This document shows positions 33,690 through 43,371 of a stretch of DNA of 64,000 nucleotides, piece by piece (position 1 is the first letter of the stretch; every line of letters begins with the position of its first letter). Made by a program: the position numbers and the translations under genes. The stretch spans positions 682,001 through 746,000 of the forward strand of contig NZ_CP118157.1 of NCBI RefSeq assembly GCF_032878875.1. Reading direction: 5' to 3'. Source of the DNA: Microbacterium sp. AB (GTDB taxonomy: Bacteria > Actinomycetota > Actinomycetes > Actinomycetales > Microbacteriaceae). Below the pieces are notes generated by a model. The model searched no databases. It saw only the letters and a list, made by a program, of their open reading frames with translations, and was not told the DNA's origin.

Positions 33690-34844
33690 TCAGGCCGTGC
33701 GCTCGTACTGTCTCGCCCTGCCGCGGAGCCCGGCGAATCGGAAGGGGGCCTTCGTCACGCTCGGGGTCGTCAGATCGACGTCGCTCGGGTGCTGGACGGC
33801 GTGCAGCGCGCGGTACTCCGCCAGCCCCAGGGGCACTCGTGCCGCGAGGGCGTCCGGCACCGCGCCGGGGCGGAGCACCCGGTCGTATCCGGGCCGGACG
33901 ACGCCCGTGAAGAGCTCGCCGACGGCGCCCGAGCCGTAGCTGAAGAGCCCGATGCGGCGGTCGGCGAGGTCGTCGTCGCCGTCGAGCAGGGCGGCGATCC
34001 CGGCGTAGAGCGAGGCCGCGTAGGTGTTCCCGAGCTCGCGGTTGTAGGCGAATGTCGCCTCCTGCAGCACGTCGTCGAGCGCGGCGCCCGTGTGCGTCGC
34101 GAGCCGGCGCAGCGCCTTGCGCGCCATCTTCGTGAAGGGCTGGTGGAACGCGAACCGGTCGATCTCGTCGATGCCCGCGCCGCCGTGCGCGGCGAAGTCG
34201 TCCCACGCCGAGGTGAGCGCCGACAGGTACGCGCTCATCGACAGCGCCCCGTCGACGACGGCGGTCGACGAGTCGTTCGGACGCCAGAAGTCGTCGACAT
34301 GCGCCGAGCTGAGGCCGGAGACGGGCTCGATCTCGACGAGCCGCGGATCGGCCGCCACCAGCATCGCGACGGCGCCGGCGCCCTGCGTGGGCTCGCCGGG
34401 GGAGTCGAGCTCGTACCGCGCCACGTCGGAGGCGACGACGAGCACGCGCTCGGACGGGTTCCGCGAGACGATCCCGATCGCGGCCTGCAGCGCCGCCGTG
34501 CCGCCGTAGCAGGCCTGCTTGAGCTCGACCACGCGCATCTGCGGCGGCAGCCCCAGCAGGCCGTGCACGAAGAGCCCCGCCGACTTCGACTGGTCGACGC
34601 CCGACTCGGTCGCGAAGAGCAGGGTGCGGATGCCCGCGGCGCCGTGCCGCTCGACGATCGGCAGCGCGGCGGCCGCGCCCATCGTCACGACGTCCTCGTC
34701 GGGCGCCGGGAACGCGAAGCGGTCCTGCCCGAGCCCGACACGGTACTTCGCGGGGTCCACGCCCGCGGCGGCCGCGAGGTCGGCGAGGTCGACGACGTGA
34801 TGCGCGGTCGCGAGCGCCATGTCGTCGATGCCGATCGTCGTCAC
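33690..34844 (-). CDS. mvaS: Hydroxymethylglutaryl-CoA synthase
   Basis: HMG-CoA synthase (384 residues) condenses acetyl-CoA with acetoacetyl-CoA, the first committed reaction of the mevalonate route. The catalytic Cys is in 'ELKQACYGGTAALQ' (about residue 111), the general-base Glu is expected in 'LLFATESGVD' near 80, and the His in 'FAFHQPFTKM' near 234. Bacterial-type length. GTG start at 34844 overlaps the mvaA stop as GTGA. It is the last gene of a six-gene operon and is followed by a strong hairpin. Confidence 0.94.
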   Translation of the reverse strand: MTTIGIDDMALATAHHVVDLADLAAAAGVDPAKYRVGLGQDRFAFPAPDEDVVTMGAAAALPIVERHGAAGIRTLLFATESGVDQSKSAGLFVHGLLGLPPQMRVVELKQACYGGTAALQAAIGIVSRNPSERVLVVASDVARYELDSPGEPTQGAGAVAMLVAADPRLVEIEPVSGLSSAHVDDFWRPNDSSTAVVDGALSMSAYLSALTSAWDDFAAHGGAGIDEIDRFAFHQPFTKMARKALRRLATHTGAALDDVLQEATFAYNRELGNTYAASLYAGIAALLDGDDDLADRRIGLFSYGSGAVGELFTGVVRPGYDRVLRPGAVPDALAARVPLGLAEYRALHAVQHPSDVDLTTPSVTKAPFRFAGLRGRARQYERTA

Positions 34845-35890
34845 GCGCCGCGCTCCTTCCGCTCGAGGGCGCGGTGGGCCGTCATGAGCTCGCCCGGGTT
34901 CGTCTGGGCGGCCAGCAGCGACAGCTCGCCGCAGAGCACTGCGGCGGCGATGAGCCCCGCGAGCCGGCGGGCGTTCGCCCCGGGATCGCGTTCCTCGCGG
35001 CATCCGAGCCGGTCGAGCGCCTCGTCGACGTGCGCGAGGTGCTTGCCGTTCCCCACCGTTCCGACGATGAGGTGCGGGATGCTGCACGAGAAGTACAGCC
35101 CCTCCTCGCGAGCCTCGGCGTAGGTGATGCCCTGGGAGCCCTCGACGATGTTGGCGGCGTCCTGCCCCGTGGCGAGGTAGAACGCCAGGAGCATGTTCGC
35201 GTAGTGCGCGTTCGCCGACCGGATGGCCCCGGCGATCGTGCTGCCGACGAGGTTCTTCCGCACGACGAGGTCGGCCATGCTCGCAGCGTCCGTGCGCAGC
35301 GTCTTCCGCACGACCTCGTGGGGGATGAGGATGTCGGCGACGACGCTGCGGCCGCGCCCGAGGATCCCGTTGACGGCCGTCGCCTTCTTGTCGGAGCAGA
35401 AGTTCCCCGAGATCGAGCCGTACTCCAGTCCGAGGCCCCAGGAGAGCACGAGCTCCATGATCGTGTCGGCGGCCTGCGTCACCATGTTGTGCCCGGACGC
35501 ATCGCCGACGGCGAACGAGAAGCGCGTGAAGAGGAGGTTCCCCACGACCTCCTCGTGCATCCCCTCGAGTCGTGCGTAGCGGCTCTGGGCAGAGACGGCG
35601 GCCTGCAGCTCGGGAAGTCGCGACCGGATGGCGGACACCGCCGCGTGGGCGTGCGCCGCGTCGGCTGCGACGAAGAGCGTGGAGCGCGTCATGCTCTCGC
35701 CCGCCACGGTGATGCGGATGCCGTCCGGAACGCTGCGCGACACGCGTGCCCCGCGCCCGACGGACGGCCACAGCGGAGACTCGTACGTCGCGAGCGGAAT
35801 CTCGATCTCGCCGTGCACGGCGTCGCCGCTCACCCGGACGGGCCCCACCCAGCGGGTCGGGATCGCCGTGACGGTCTCGGCATCGGTCAT
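34841..35890 (-). CDS. mvaA: Hydroxymethylglutaryl-CoA reductase (class I)
   Basis: HMG-CoA reductase (349 residues) reduces HMG-CoA to mevalonate, the key flux step. Visible: 'LEGMHEEVVGN' (about 108-118), 'GSISGNFCSDKKATAVNGI' (about 157-175) with the catalytic Lys and Asp region, 'GSTIAGAIRSANAHYAN' and 'IVEGSQGITYAEAR'. The DKKA element and soluble form without membrane anchor match the class I enzymes of Streptomyces mevalonate clusters. ATG at 35890 overlaps the isomerase stop (ATGA); the stop overlaps mvaS. Confidence 0.94.
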   Translation of the reverse strand: MTDAETVTAIPTRWVGPVRVSGDAVHGEIEIPLATYESPLWPSVGRGARVSRSVPDGIRITVAGESMTRSTLFVAADAAHAHAAVSAIRSRLPELQAAVSAQSRYARLEGMHEEVVGNLLFTRFSFAVGDASGHNMVTQAADTIMELVLSWGLGLEYGSISGNFCSDKKATAVNGILGRGRSVVADILIPHEVVRKTLRTDAASMADLVVRKNLVGSTIAGAIRSANAHYANMLLAFYLATGQDAANIVEGSQGITYAEAREEGLYFSCSIPHLIVGTVGNGKHLAHVDEALDRLGCREERDPGANARRLAGLIAAAVLCGELSLLAAQTNPGELMTAHRALERKERGA

Positions 35891-37020
35891 GTCGTCCTCC
35901 TGTCGTCCGGGCCGGCCGGCTGCCCGCCGGCCCTCGGGTGCTGATCCTCGGAACGGCGCGCGAGGGCACGGGCGTCGATGCCCCGCAGCTCGCAGAACTC
36001 GCGGACGCCGCCGTGCACGAGCACGTCCTTCGTGAGCAGCGCCTCCGGCGTCGGCGCGCCGAACAGCGCGTGCAGGTCCCGCAGCTGCGACGTCCAGGTG
36101 CGGACGACGGCGACGACCTCTGCGGCCCCTCCCGACACGGCCGGCGCGAGGAAGGCTCCCGCCACGCCCACGGCCCGCGCTCCGAGCGCGAGCGCCCTGA
36201 CGGCGTCGAGCGGGGTGCGGACGCCACCGGATCCGAGCGGCGTGGGCCCGTCCTCGGGCGCGTCGAGCAGGCTCCTGACCGCGGACGAGCCGTGGCCGAT
36301 GAGGAAGGCGTAGTCGGATGCGGACCGGCGTGCGTTCTCGATCCGCGCGAAGTCGGTGCCGCCGGATCCGCTGACGTCCGCCAGCCGCACGCCCATGTCG
36401 CGCAGCCGCTCGAGTGTCCGCCTGCTGAGGCCGAAGCCGACCTCCTTCACGATGACGGGGACCTCGGACGCCGCGACGATCGCCTCGAGCGACGCCGCCC
36501 ACCCCGAGAAGGCGCGCGAGCCCTCCGGCATGATCGTCTCCTGCACGGCGTTGAGGTGTACCTGGAGCGCGTCGGCCTCGAGCAGGTCCACCGCGCGGCG
36601 GGCCTCGTCGGCGCTGCGCCCGACGCCGATGTTCGCGAACACGAGCCCCGCGGGGTTCTCCTCCCGGATGACCCGGAAGCCCGCTGCGGCGTCGGGGTCG
36701 TCGAGCGCGATGCCGATCGACCCCGATCCCATGGGCATCCCGGTCTCGCGCGCGGCGACGGCGAGCTCCCGGTTGACGGCGGTCGTCTTCGGCGTGCCGC
36801 CCGTCATGCCGTTGAGGTACAGCGGCGACCGCCAGGTCCAGTGCGCGACACGGGTGCGGAGATCGACCTCCGACGCGTCGATCCCGTCGAGCGCGTGGTG
36901 GACGAGCTCGACGTCGTCGAAGTCGTTCCGCGTCGCGGGCTCCCGCCGCTGCGCGGCGGCGAGACGCACGTGGTCGTCCTTGCGCGATGCGCTCGCGGCG
37001 GCCGTCCCGTCAGATGCCAT
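35887..37020 (-). CDS. fni: Type 2 isopentenyl-diphosphate delta-isomerase
   Basis: A 377-residue FMN- and NADPH-dependent isomerase that interconverts isopentenyl and dimethylallyl diphosphate. Features: 'RKDDHVRLA' (13-21), 'MTGGTPKTTAVNRELA' (72-87), 'HLNAVQETIMPEG' with the conserved Gln/Glu pair near 155-167, 'VKEVGFGLS' near 193-201 and 'SGSGGTDFARIENAR' near 221-235. The tail after residue 355 is Arg/Gly/Pro-rich and not conserved. It overlaps phosphomevalonate kinase by 11 bases and mvaA by 4 bases. Confidence 0.93.
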   Translation of the reverse strand: MASDGTAAASASRKDDHVRLAAAQRREPATRNDFDDVELVHHALDGIDASEVDLRTRVAHWTWRSPLYLNGMTGGTPKTTAVNRELAVAARETGMPMGSGSIGIALDDPDAAAGFRVIREENPAGLVFANIGVGRSADEARRAVDLLEADALQVHLNAVQETIMPEGSRAFSGWAASLEAIVAASEVPVIVKEVGFGLSRRTLERLRDMGVRLADVSGSGGTDFARIENARRSASDYAFLIGHGSSAVRSLLDAPEDGPTPLGSGGVRTPLDAVRALALGARAVGVAGAFLAPAVSGGAAEVVAVVRTWTSQLRDLHALFGAPTPEALLTKDVLVHGGVREFCELRGIDARALARRSEDQHPRAGGQPAGPDDRRTT

Positions 37021-38101
37021 CGGCCGCTCCCTCCGGAGGGTGCACCGACAGGCTCAGCCGGCGGATGTCGTGCGTCTCCCACGCGGCGAGCAGCCCGCCG
37101 ACGGCGGACGACGCGTCGGCGAGGACGATGCCGCAGTCGCCGCCGCCCGCTCCCGACGGCTTCCCCGCGGCGCCGTGACGTTCGGCCACGTCGCACAGCG
37201 TGCGCAGCTCGGCGGTCTCGATCGAGATGCCCGTGGATGCGCCGAGACGCTGCAGAACGCGGCGCGCCCGGCGCACGACGTCGAGGGCGCGGGGTGCGTC
37301 GTCGTCGGCGAGCGCCTGCACGAGGTCGTCGACGCACGCCCGGCTGTCGTCGGCGAACGCGTCGTACGGACGGTCCGCGGCCGCCCGCGGGCGGCGCACT
37401 CCGTCGACGAGGCGCTCCGTGGACGCCGGCGACCCGGTCCATCCCACGAGCAGCCGGACGGAGCCCGGCGGGGGCAGGCGGGTCACCGAGCAGTGCTCCC
37501 ACGCGTCGGACCGCAGGGTCTCGGCGGCGCCGTGCGCGTCGAGCACGGCGCCGAGCGCGGTGCGGTCCGGTGCGGTGTAGCGGATCCATCCGCCGAAGAC
37601 GGACGCCGCGACGTCCCCTCCCGACGCGGTCGGCGCCACCTGGATCGTCGCCAGGAGCGCGAGCTTGAACCGCTCGGCGCGGGTGAGCGAGAGCCGGTAG
37701 AACTCGTCGAGAGCGGTGATGACGGCGACCGTCACGGCGGCCGACGAGCCGAGCCCGAACTTGCGCCCGCGGGCGTCGTCGAGCTCGCTCTCGATGTGCA
37801 GGTCGAAGTAGCGCGGCGCGAGGCCGAGGTCGTCGCGCAGCCGTTCGACGGCCGAGATGGCGGCCATCACGTAGTCGTACGGCTGGTGCTCGATGACGAG
37901 GCTCACGGCGTCGCGGTCGCGGGTCCACACGAGGGGGAGCCAGCCGTACTCCTTCGAGTGCACCCGCCCGACGTCCGCGCCCTCCTCGAGCCGCACCGTG
38001 ACGTACCGGTCGACGGCGATGAGCACGGCGGGCCGCCCGGGGTCGACGACGGCGTACTCGCCCGCCACGAACAGCTTGCCCGGGGCGCGGCTCTCGATCA
38101 T
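37010..38101 (-). CDS. mvaK2: Phosphomevalonate kinase
   Basis: A GHMP-family kinase (363 residues) that phosphorylates mevalonate-5-phosphate. N-terminus 'SRAPGKLFVAGEYAVVDPG' (3-21) is the typical substrate-side motif; the GHMP ATP loop is 'KFGLGSSAAVTVAVIT' (about 114-129); the third motif is 'KPSGAGGGDCGIVLAD' near 316-331. ATG at 38101 overlaps the decarboxylase stop (ATGA); the frame upstream is open but unrelated. Confidence 0.93.
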   Translation of the reverse strand: MIESRAPGKLFVAGEYAVVDPGRPAVLIAVDRYVTVRLEEGADVGRVHSKEYGWLPLVWTRDRDAVSLVIEHQPYDYVMAAISAVERLRDDLGLAPRYFDLHIESELDDARGRKFGLGSSAAVTVAVITALDEFYRLSLTRAERFKLALLATIQVAPTASGGDVAASVFGGWIRYTAPDRTALGAVLDAHGAAETLRSDAWEHCSVTRLPPPGSVRLLVGWTGSPASTERLVDGVRRPRAAADRPYDAFADDSRACVDDLVQALADDDAPRALDVVRRARRVLQRLGASTGISIETAELRTLCDVAERHGAAGKPSGAGGGDCGIVLADASSAVGGLLAAWETHDIRRLSLSVHPPEGAADGI

Positions 38102-39062
38102 GCGTCCTCCTCCTGCGACACCAGCCGCGCGCCGGGGCCCGGCCCGACGACCTGCACGGCGCCGAGGCCGGCGAGGCGCGCCGCGACGTCGTCGGCGTCG
38201 TCCGGGCGCACGATCGCGACGACGTTGGGACCCGCGTCCGCCGTCGCGTAGGCCTCGAGCCCCTCGCGGCGCAGCGCCTCGACCTCGTCGAAGACCGCGG
38301 TGCCGCGCGCCGTGAGGTAGCGGATGGGCGGATCGGCCGACTGGATGACGGCGTGCATCCGCAGCGCGTTCGACTCCGCGATGCGCCCGACGCGGGTGAA
38401 GTCCCCCGCGCGGCACGCCGCCGTCATCGCCCGCAGGCTGCTCTCGGCCGAGACGGCCCAGGCCCCGTGGAAGGGCGAGGTGAGGGCGGTCCGCCGCATC
38501 GCCTCGCGGCTCGAGACCGGCTTCTGCGACCGGTCGACCGTGACGATCACCATCCGCATCGCGGGCCCGGCGATCGGCTCGGCGAAGGAGGTCTCATCGT
38601 CGCCCGCGTGCCAGACGGCGAGGCCCGGGACGATCGAGCGCGCGGCGGATCCGGATCCGCGCCGTGCGAGGCGGCTGAGGCCGGCGGAGTCGAGGGGGAG
38701 CCCGTACGCGGACGCGGCGGCGGTCGCGAGGGCGGCGAAGCCCGCGGCGGACGAGGCGAGCCCCGCGCCCGTCGGGGCCTCGTTGACCGAGCTCACCCGC
38801 GCGCTGACCGCCGATCCCGCGCGGAGCCGCACGTGATCGAGGAAGCGGCCGACGCGCGCCGTCTGCGCGGGCGCGGCCGGGTCGCCGTTCAGCTCGAAGG
38901 AGTCCTCGCGCGCCGCGGGGTCGAGGCGCACCGTGGTGGTGGTGGGGAACGCGTCGAGCGTGAGCGAGAGGCTTCCCGCGGCCGGCAGCACGAGCTCCTC
39001 GTCGCGCTTGCCCCAGTACTTGACGAGCGCGATGTTCGGATGGGCGCGGGCGGTGGCGGCGC

Positions 39063-39066
<4 letters not shown>
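38098..39066 (-). CDS. mvaD: Diphosphomevalonate decarboxylase
   Basis: A 322-residue GHMP-superfamily enzyme converting mevalonate diphosphate to isopentenyl diphosphate with ATP. The signature 'ALVKYWGKRDEELVLPAAGS' (about 13-32) is unmistakable; 'SSAAGFAALATAAASAYG' (about 106-123) is the ATP loop region; 'RRGSGSAARSI' (about 135-145) follows. GTG at 39066 overlaps the mevalonate kinase stop (GTGA). Confidence 0.94.
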
Positions 39067-40040
<974 letters not shown>

Positions 40041-40109
40041 CGAGGAGCTCCGCGGAGCGACGGGGACGCACCGATCGCGCGTCCGGCAGGAAGCCGTCCA
40101 CTCCGCCTC

Positions 40110-40138
40110 TTGAGGTGAAGGTAAGCCTAACCTAATGT
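40110..40138 (+). promoter_or_regulatory. Leaderless promoter with DtxR/IdeR-type iron box for the SIP gene
   Basis: TTGAGG (40110-40115) and TAATGT (40133-40138), 17 bases apart, place the transcript start at the ATG 40145, so the mRNA is probably leaderless. The spacer and -10 hold GAAGGTAAGCCTAACCTAA (40117-40135), whose reverse complement matches 16 of 19 positions of the DtxR/IdeR consensus. Repression by iron-loaded regulator is the direct inference. Confidence 0.75.
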
Positions 40139-40144
40139 GAATGC

Positions 40145-40573
40145 ATGAGCGCCGAACGTCATCCCGTGCGTCCCCATTTCCTCCTGGTCGGAGACAGCAC
40201 CGACCTCCCCGCCATCCGGCGGATGCTCGAGCGGCTCCCCGTGGCCGCCTACGGACAGGTGTTCGTCGAGATCGCGTCGAGGGTCCAGATCCAGCGCTTC
40301 GAGGTGCCGGAGGGGGTCTCCCTGACCTGGCTCCTGCGCGACGGCGTCGGGGACGGCGCGGCGCGGCGGATGGCGCCGCGGGGCGAGTGCGTCGTGCGGG
40401 CGGTCCACGCGTGGTTCGACGAGTGGATGTTCGAGGGCGGCCAGCAGGCGCCGCGCGTGGTCTGGATCGGCTGCTCCGCGAGCCCGCGCGTGTCGCGGCT
40501 GCACCGCGAGCTCCGTGCGAGATTCCCGCTTCTCGGGGGTGACGATCGACACGCCCCGGTTCGCGGTGCGTGA
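40145..40573 (+). CDS. SIP-domain protein (siderophore-interacting protein, C-terminal domain only)
   Basis: A 142-residue protein resembling the NADPH-side SIP domain of siderophore-interacting ferric reductases ('HFLLVGDSTDLPAIRRMLE', about 11-29; 'VWIGCSASPRVSRLHRELR', about 105-123). Full-length SIPs (about 260-300 residues) carry an FAD-binding beta-barrel before this domain; it is absent here. Standalone SIP-domain proteins occur in actinobacteria and may work with another flavoprotein. The iron box in its promoter supports a role in iron acquisition. Transcribed divergently from the mevalonate operon. Confidence 0.82.
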   Translation: MSAERHPVRPHFLLVGDSTDLPAIRRMLERLPVAAYGQVFVEIASRVQIQRFEVPEGVSLTWLLRDGVGDGAARRMAPRGECVVRAVHAWFDEWMFEGGQQAPRVVWIGCSASPRVSRLHRELRARFPLLGGDDRHAPVRGA

Positions 40574-40674
40574 CCCCATGCCGTATGCTGGAGGGAGCAG
40601 TGGTCGTCTGCATCCTTTCGCCGTGCCTTGTGCGCGGAGGGGGCAGGGGGCGCTCTCGGGATCGGGAGATCTCT

Positions 40675-40747
<73 letters not shown>

Positions 40748-40782
40748 CGCGTCAGCGACAGCTGACTCACGAAAGGTATTCA

Positions 40783-41046
40783 ATGGCCCACGACCCATCG
40801 GGCGGCGAGATCGTCGCGGCGAACGGCACGGCAGGCGAGAAGAAGCTCAACGTCTTCCAGCGGATCGCGCTCTTCATCCGCCAGGTGATCGCCGAGCTCC
40901 GCAAGGTCGTCACGCCCACCCGCAAGGAGCTCCTGAAGTTCACCGCGGTGGTGCTGGGGTTCGTGGTGGTCATGATGGCGCTCGTCTCGGGTCTGGACTA
41001 CCTCTTCGTGTGGGTCACGACGGTGGTGTTCGGGGTCCCGAGCTGA
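40783..41046 (+). CDS. secE: Preprotein translocase subunit SecE
   Basis: An 87-residue single-span SecE that clamps SecY in the SecYEG channel. The conserved amphipathic segment 'FIRQVIAELRKVVTPTRKEL' (about 31-50) precedes one membrane segment (about 53-80). N-terminal 20 residues are polar. It lies between tRNA-Trp and nusG, the standard order, 16 bases ahead of nusG, with GAAAGG before its ATG. Confidence 0.96.
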   Translation: MAHDPSGGEIVAANGTAGEKKLNVFQRIALFIRQVIAELRKVVTPTRKELLKFTAVVLGFVVVMMALVSGLDYLFVWVTTVVFGVPS

Positions 41047-41062
41047 ATGGAAGAGAAACCAC

Positions 41063-42070
41063 GTGTCTGAGAAGTATGGCGACGACGTCGACCTGGCGAC
41101 GGCCGCCGAGCAGTCGAGCGAGGACGACGAGGCCCAGGAGGGCAACGTCCTCGCCGAGGAAGAGCGCGCCAGCGCGCCCGCGGAGCACTCGGCCCTCCAC
41201 GTGGAGGGCGACGAGGACGGCGCCGTGGACGAGGACATCGACATCGACGACCCGGAGGCAGACGCGATCGTGAACGACGCCCTGAACATCGACGAGACCG
41301 CCGAGGTCGAGGCCGCAGCGGAGGTCCTCACCGACTCCGCGGCGGAGGAGGCCGAGGAGGCCGCCGCCGCCGCCGACGACGAGGTCGCCCCGTACGACGG
41401 CCCGGAGGCCGGCGCCGACGAGGAGCCCGAGGACATCGACGAGGACCCGTACGAGGCGTTCCGTCGTGAGCTCCGCTCGCTCGAGGGCAAGTGGTACGTC
41501 ATCCACTCCTACGCGGGCTTCGAGCGCAAGGTGAAGGCCAACATCGAGCAGCGGAAGTCCACGCTCGAGGTCGAAGAGGACATCTACCAGGTCGAGGTCC
41601 CCATGGAGGACGTCGTCGAGATCAAGAACGGCCAGCGCAAGATGGTCACGCGCGTCCGGATCCCGGGCTACGTGCTCGTGCGCATGGAGCTCAACGAGGA
41701 CACCTGGTCGGTCGTGCGCCACACCCCCGGCGTGACGGGCTTCGTGGGCAACGCCCACAATCCGACGCCGCTGCGCTTCGAGGAGGCCTTCACCATGCTG
41801 AAGCCCCTCGCCGAGATCAAGGAGGCGCAGGCCGCCGCTGCGAAGGGCCCCACGAAGAAGGGCCAGCAGTCGTCCACCCGCGTCATCCCCGCCGAGGTCG
41901 ACTTCGAGATCGGCGAGACGATCACCATCAAGGAGGGCTCGTTCGCGGGCCTGCCCGGCTCGATCAGCGAGATCAAGCCCGAGAGCGGCAAGCTCACGGT
42001 GCTCGTGTCGCTCTTCGAGCGCGAGACCCCGGTCGAGCTGTCGTTCGACCAGGTCACCAAGATGATCTGA
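41063..42070 (+). CDS. nusG: Transcription termination/antitermination factor NusG
   Basis: NusG (335 residues) binds RNA polymerase and links it with Rho or the ribosome. The first about 145 residues are a strongly acidic, low-complexity extension (Glu/Asp/Ala), as in many actinobacteria. The NGN domain starts at '[20 protein letters not shown]' (about 143-162) and includes '[17 protein letters not shown]'. The C-terminal KOW domain is '[21 protein letters not shown]' (about 279-299). GTG start at 41063; the acidic tail makes the precise start less certain. Confidence 0.95.
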   Translation: MSEKYGDDVDLATAAEQSSEDDEAQEGNVLAEEERASAPAEHSALHVEGDEDGAVDEDIDIDDPEADAIVNDALNIDETAEVEAAAEVLTDSAAEEAEEAAAAADDEVAPYDGPEAGADEEPEDIDEDPYEAFRRELRSLEGKWYVIHSYAGFERKVKANIEQRKSTLEVEEDIYQVEVPMEDVVEIKNGQRKMVTRVRIPGYVLVRMELNEDTWSVVRHTPGVTGFVGNAHNPTPLRFEEAFTMLKPLAEIKEAQAAAAKGPTKKGQQSSTRVIPAEVDFEIGETITIKEGSFAGLPGSISEIKPESGKLTVLVSLFERETPVELSFDQVTKMI

Positions 42071-42163
42071 TCCCCTCGGGGATCGAAAGACCACCGCTCT
42101 CGGACCAGCCGGGCCGCGGGAGAGCGGATGCATCCGGCATCCGCTCGACGAAAGGAAGAGGAA

Positions 42164-42595
42164 ATGGCACCGAAGAAGAAGGTGACCGGCCTGATCAAGC
42201 TTCAGATCAACGCCGGCGCGGCCAACCCGGCACCGCCGATCGGCCCTGCCCTGGGCCAGCACGGCGTCAACATCATGGAGTTCTGCAAGGCGTACAACGC
42301 CGCGACCGAGTCGCAGCGCGGCAACGTCATCCCCGTGGAGATCACCGTCTACGAGGACCGCAGCTTCACGTTCGTCCTGAAGACCCCGCCGGCCGCCGAG
42401 CTCATCAAGAAGGCTGCGGGCGTCGGCAAGGGATCCGCGACGCCTCACACGGTCAAGGTCGCGAAGATCACCAAGGAGCAGGTCGCCGAGATCGCCAAGA
42501 CGAAGCAGCCCGACCTCAACGCGAACGACCTCGAGGCCGCGTCGAAGATCATCGCCGGCACCGCCCGCTCCATGGGCATCACGGTCGAGGGCTGA
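42164..42595 (+). CDS. rplK: 50S ribosomal protein L11
   Basis: L11 (143 residues) forms the GTPase-associated stalk base with 23S rRNA. The N-terminus '[21 protein letters not shown]' and the C-terminal RNA-binding domain '[19 protein letters not shown]' are standard. ATG 42164 follows GGAAGAGG. The 93-base gap after nusG contains two hairpins (GATCCCC/GGGGATC at 42069-42084 and CCGCTCTC/GAGAGCGG at 42094-42127), possible leader structures for the L11-L1 unit. Confidence 0.97.
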
Positions 42596-42609
42596 GGGGA
42601 ACGAAGAAC

Positions 42610-43302
42610 ATGGCTACCAAGTCCAAGGCCTACAACGCCGCCGTCTCGAAGATCGAGGCCGGCAGGTTCTACTCTCCCGCTGAGGCCGTCGCCCTGGCCA
42701 AGGAGACCGGCTCGAAGAAGTTCGACTCGACCGTCGAGGTCGCGCTGAAGCTCTCCGTCGACCCCCGCAAGGCCGACCAGATGGTGCGCGGCACCGTCAT
42801 CCTCCCGCACGGCACGGGCAAGACGGCGCGCGTCATCGTCTTCGCGAACGGCCCCGCCGCCGAGGCCGCCATCGCGGCCGGCGCCGACGAGGTCGGCGGC
42901 GCCGAGCTCATCGAGCGGGTCGCCGCCGGCTGGACCGACTTCGACGCGGCCGTGGCCGTGCCGGAGCTCATGGGCCAGGTCGGCCGTCTCGGCAAGGTGC
43001 TCGGCCCCCGCGGCCTCATGCCGAACCCGAAGACCGGCACCGTGACCCCCAACCCGGCCAAGGCCGTGGAGGAGATCAAGGGCGGCAAGATCGAGTTCCG
43101 CGTCGACAAGCACGCCAACGTGCACTTCGTCGTCGGCAAGGCCTCGTTCTCGACCGAGCAGCTGAACGAGAACATCGGCGTCGCGCTCGAGGAGATCGTG
43201 CGTCTCAAGCCGTCGAGCTCGAAGGGCCGCTACGTTCAGAAGGGCGCCGTGTCGACCACGTTCGGCCCCGGCATCCCGCTGGACGTCAACGCGATCGCGT
43301 GA
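42610..43302 (+). CDS. rplA: 50S ribosomal protein L1
   Basis: L1 (230 residues) forms the mobile L1 stalk and can repress its own mRNA in many bacteria. '[21 protein letters not shown]' (about 131-151) and '[24 protein letters not shown]' are signature regions. It starts 14 bases after rplK with GAGGGGA upstream, and a strong terminator hairpin follows. Unlike the usual rplKAJL order, rplJ-rplL are about 7.7 kb away. Confidence 0.97.
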   Translation: MATKSKAYNAAVSKIEAGRFYSPAEAVALAKETGSKKFDSTVEVALKLSVDPRKADQMVRGTVILPHGTGKTARVIVFANGPAAEAAIAAGADEVGGAELIERVAAGWTDFDAAVAVPELMGQVGRLGKVLGPRGLMPNPKTGTVTPNPAKAVEEIKGGKIEFRVDKHANVHFVVGKASFSTEQLNENIGVALEEIVRLKPSSSKGRYVQKGAVSTTFGPGIPLDVNAIA

Positions 43303-43315
43303 CGCACGTCACCTG

Positions 43316-43361
43316 ACGCAGAGAAGGGGCCTCGCCACGCGGCGGGGCCCCTTCTCCGCGT
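43316..43361 (+). terminator. Intrinsic-type terminator after rplA
   Basis: A long hairpin: GAGAAGGGGCC (43321-43331) pairs with GGCCCCTTCTC (43346-43356), extended inward to a 4-base ACGC loop and outward by ACGC/GCGT after one mismatch. Only two T residues follow. It separates rplA from the convergent oxidoreductase gene and can serve both strands. Confidence 0.8.
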
Positions 43362-43371
43362 TACGGAGGGC

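Noticed and set aside
33690..36227. A single 845-residue protein spanning HMG-CoA synthase and upstream sequence
   Set aside because: The upstream half is an out-of-frame reading of mvaA; GTG 34844 with GTGA overlap gives the correct 384-residue synthase.
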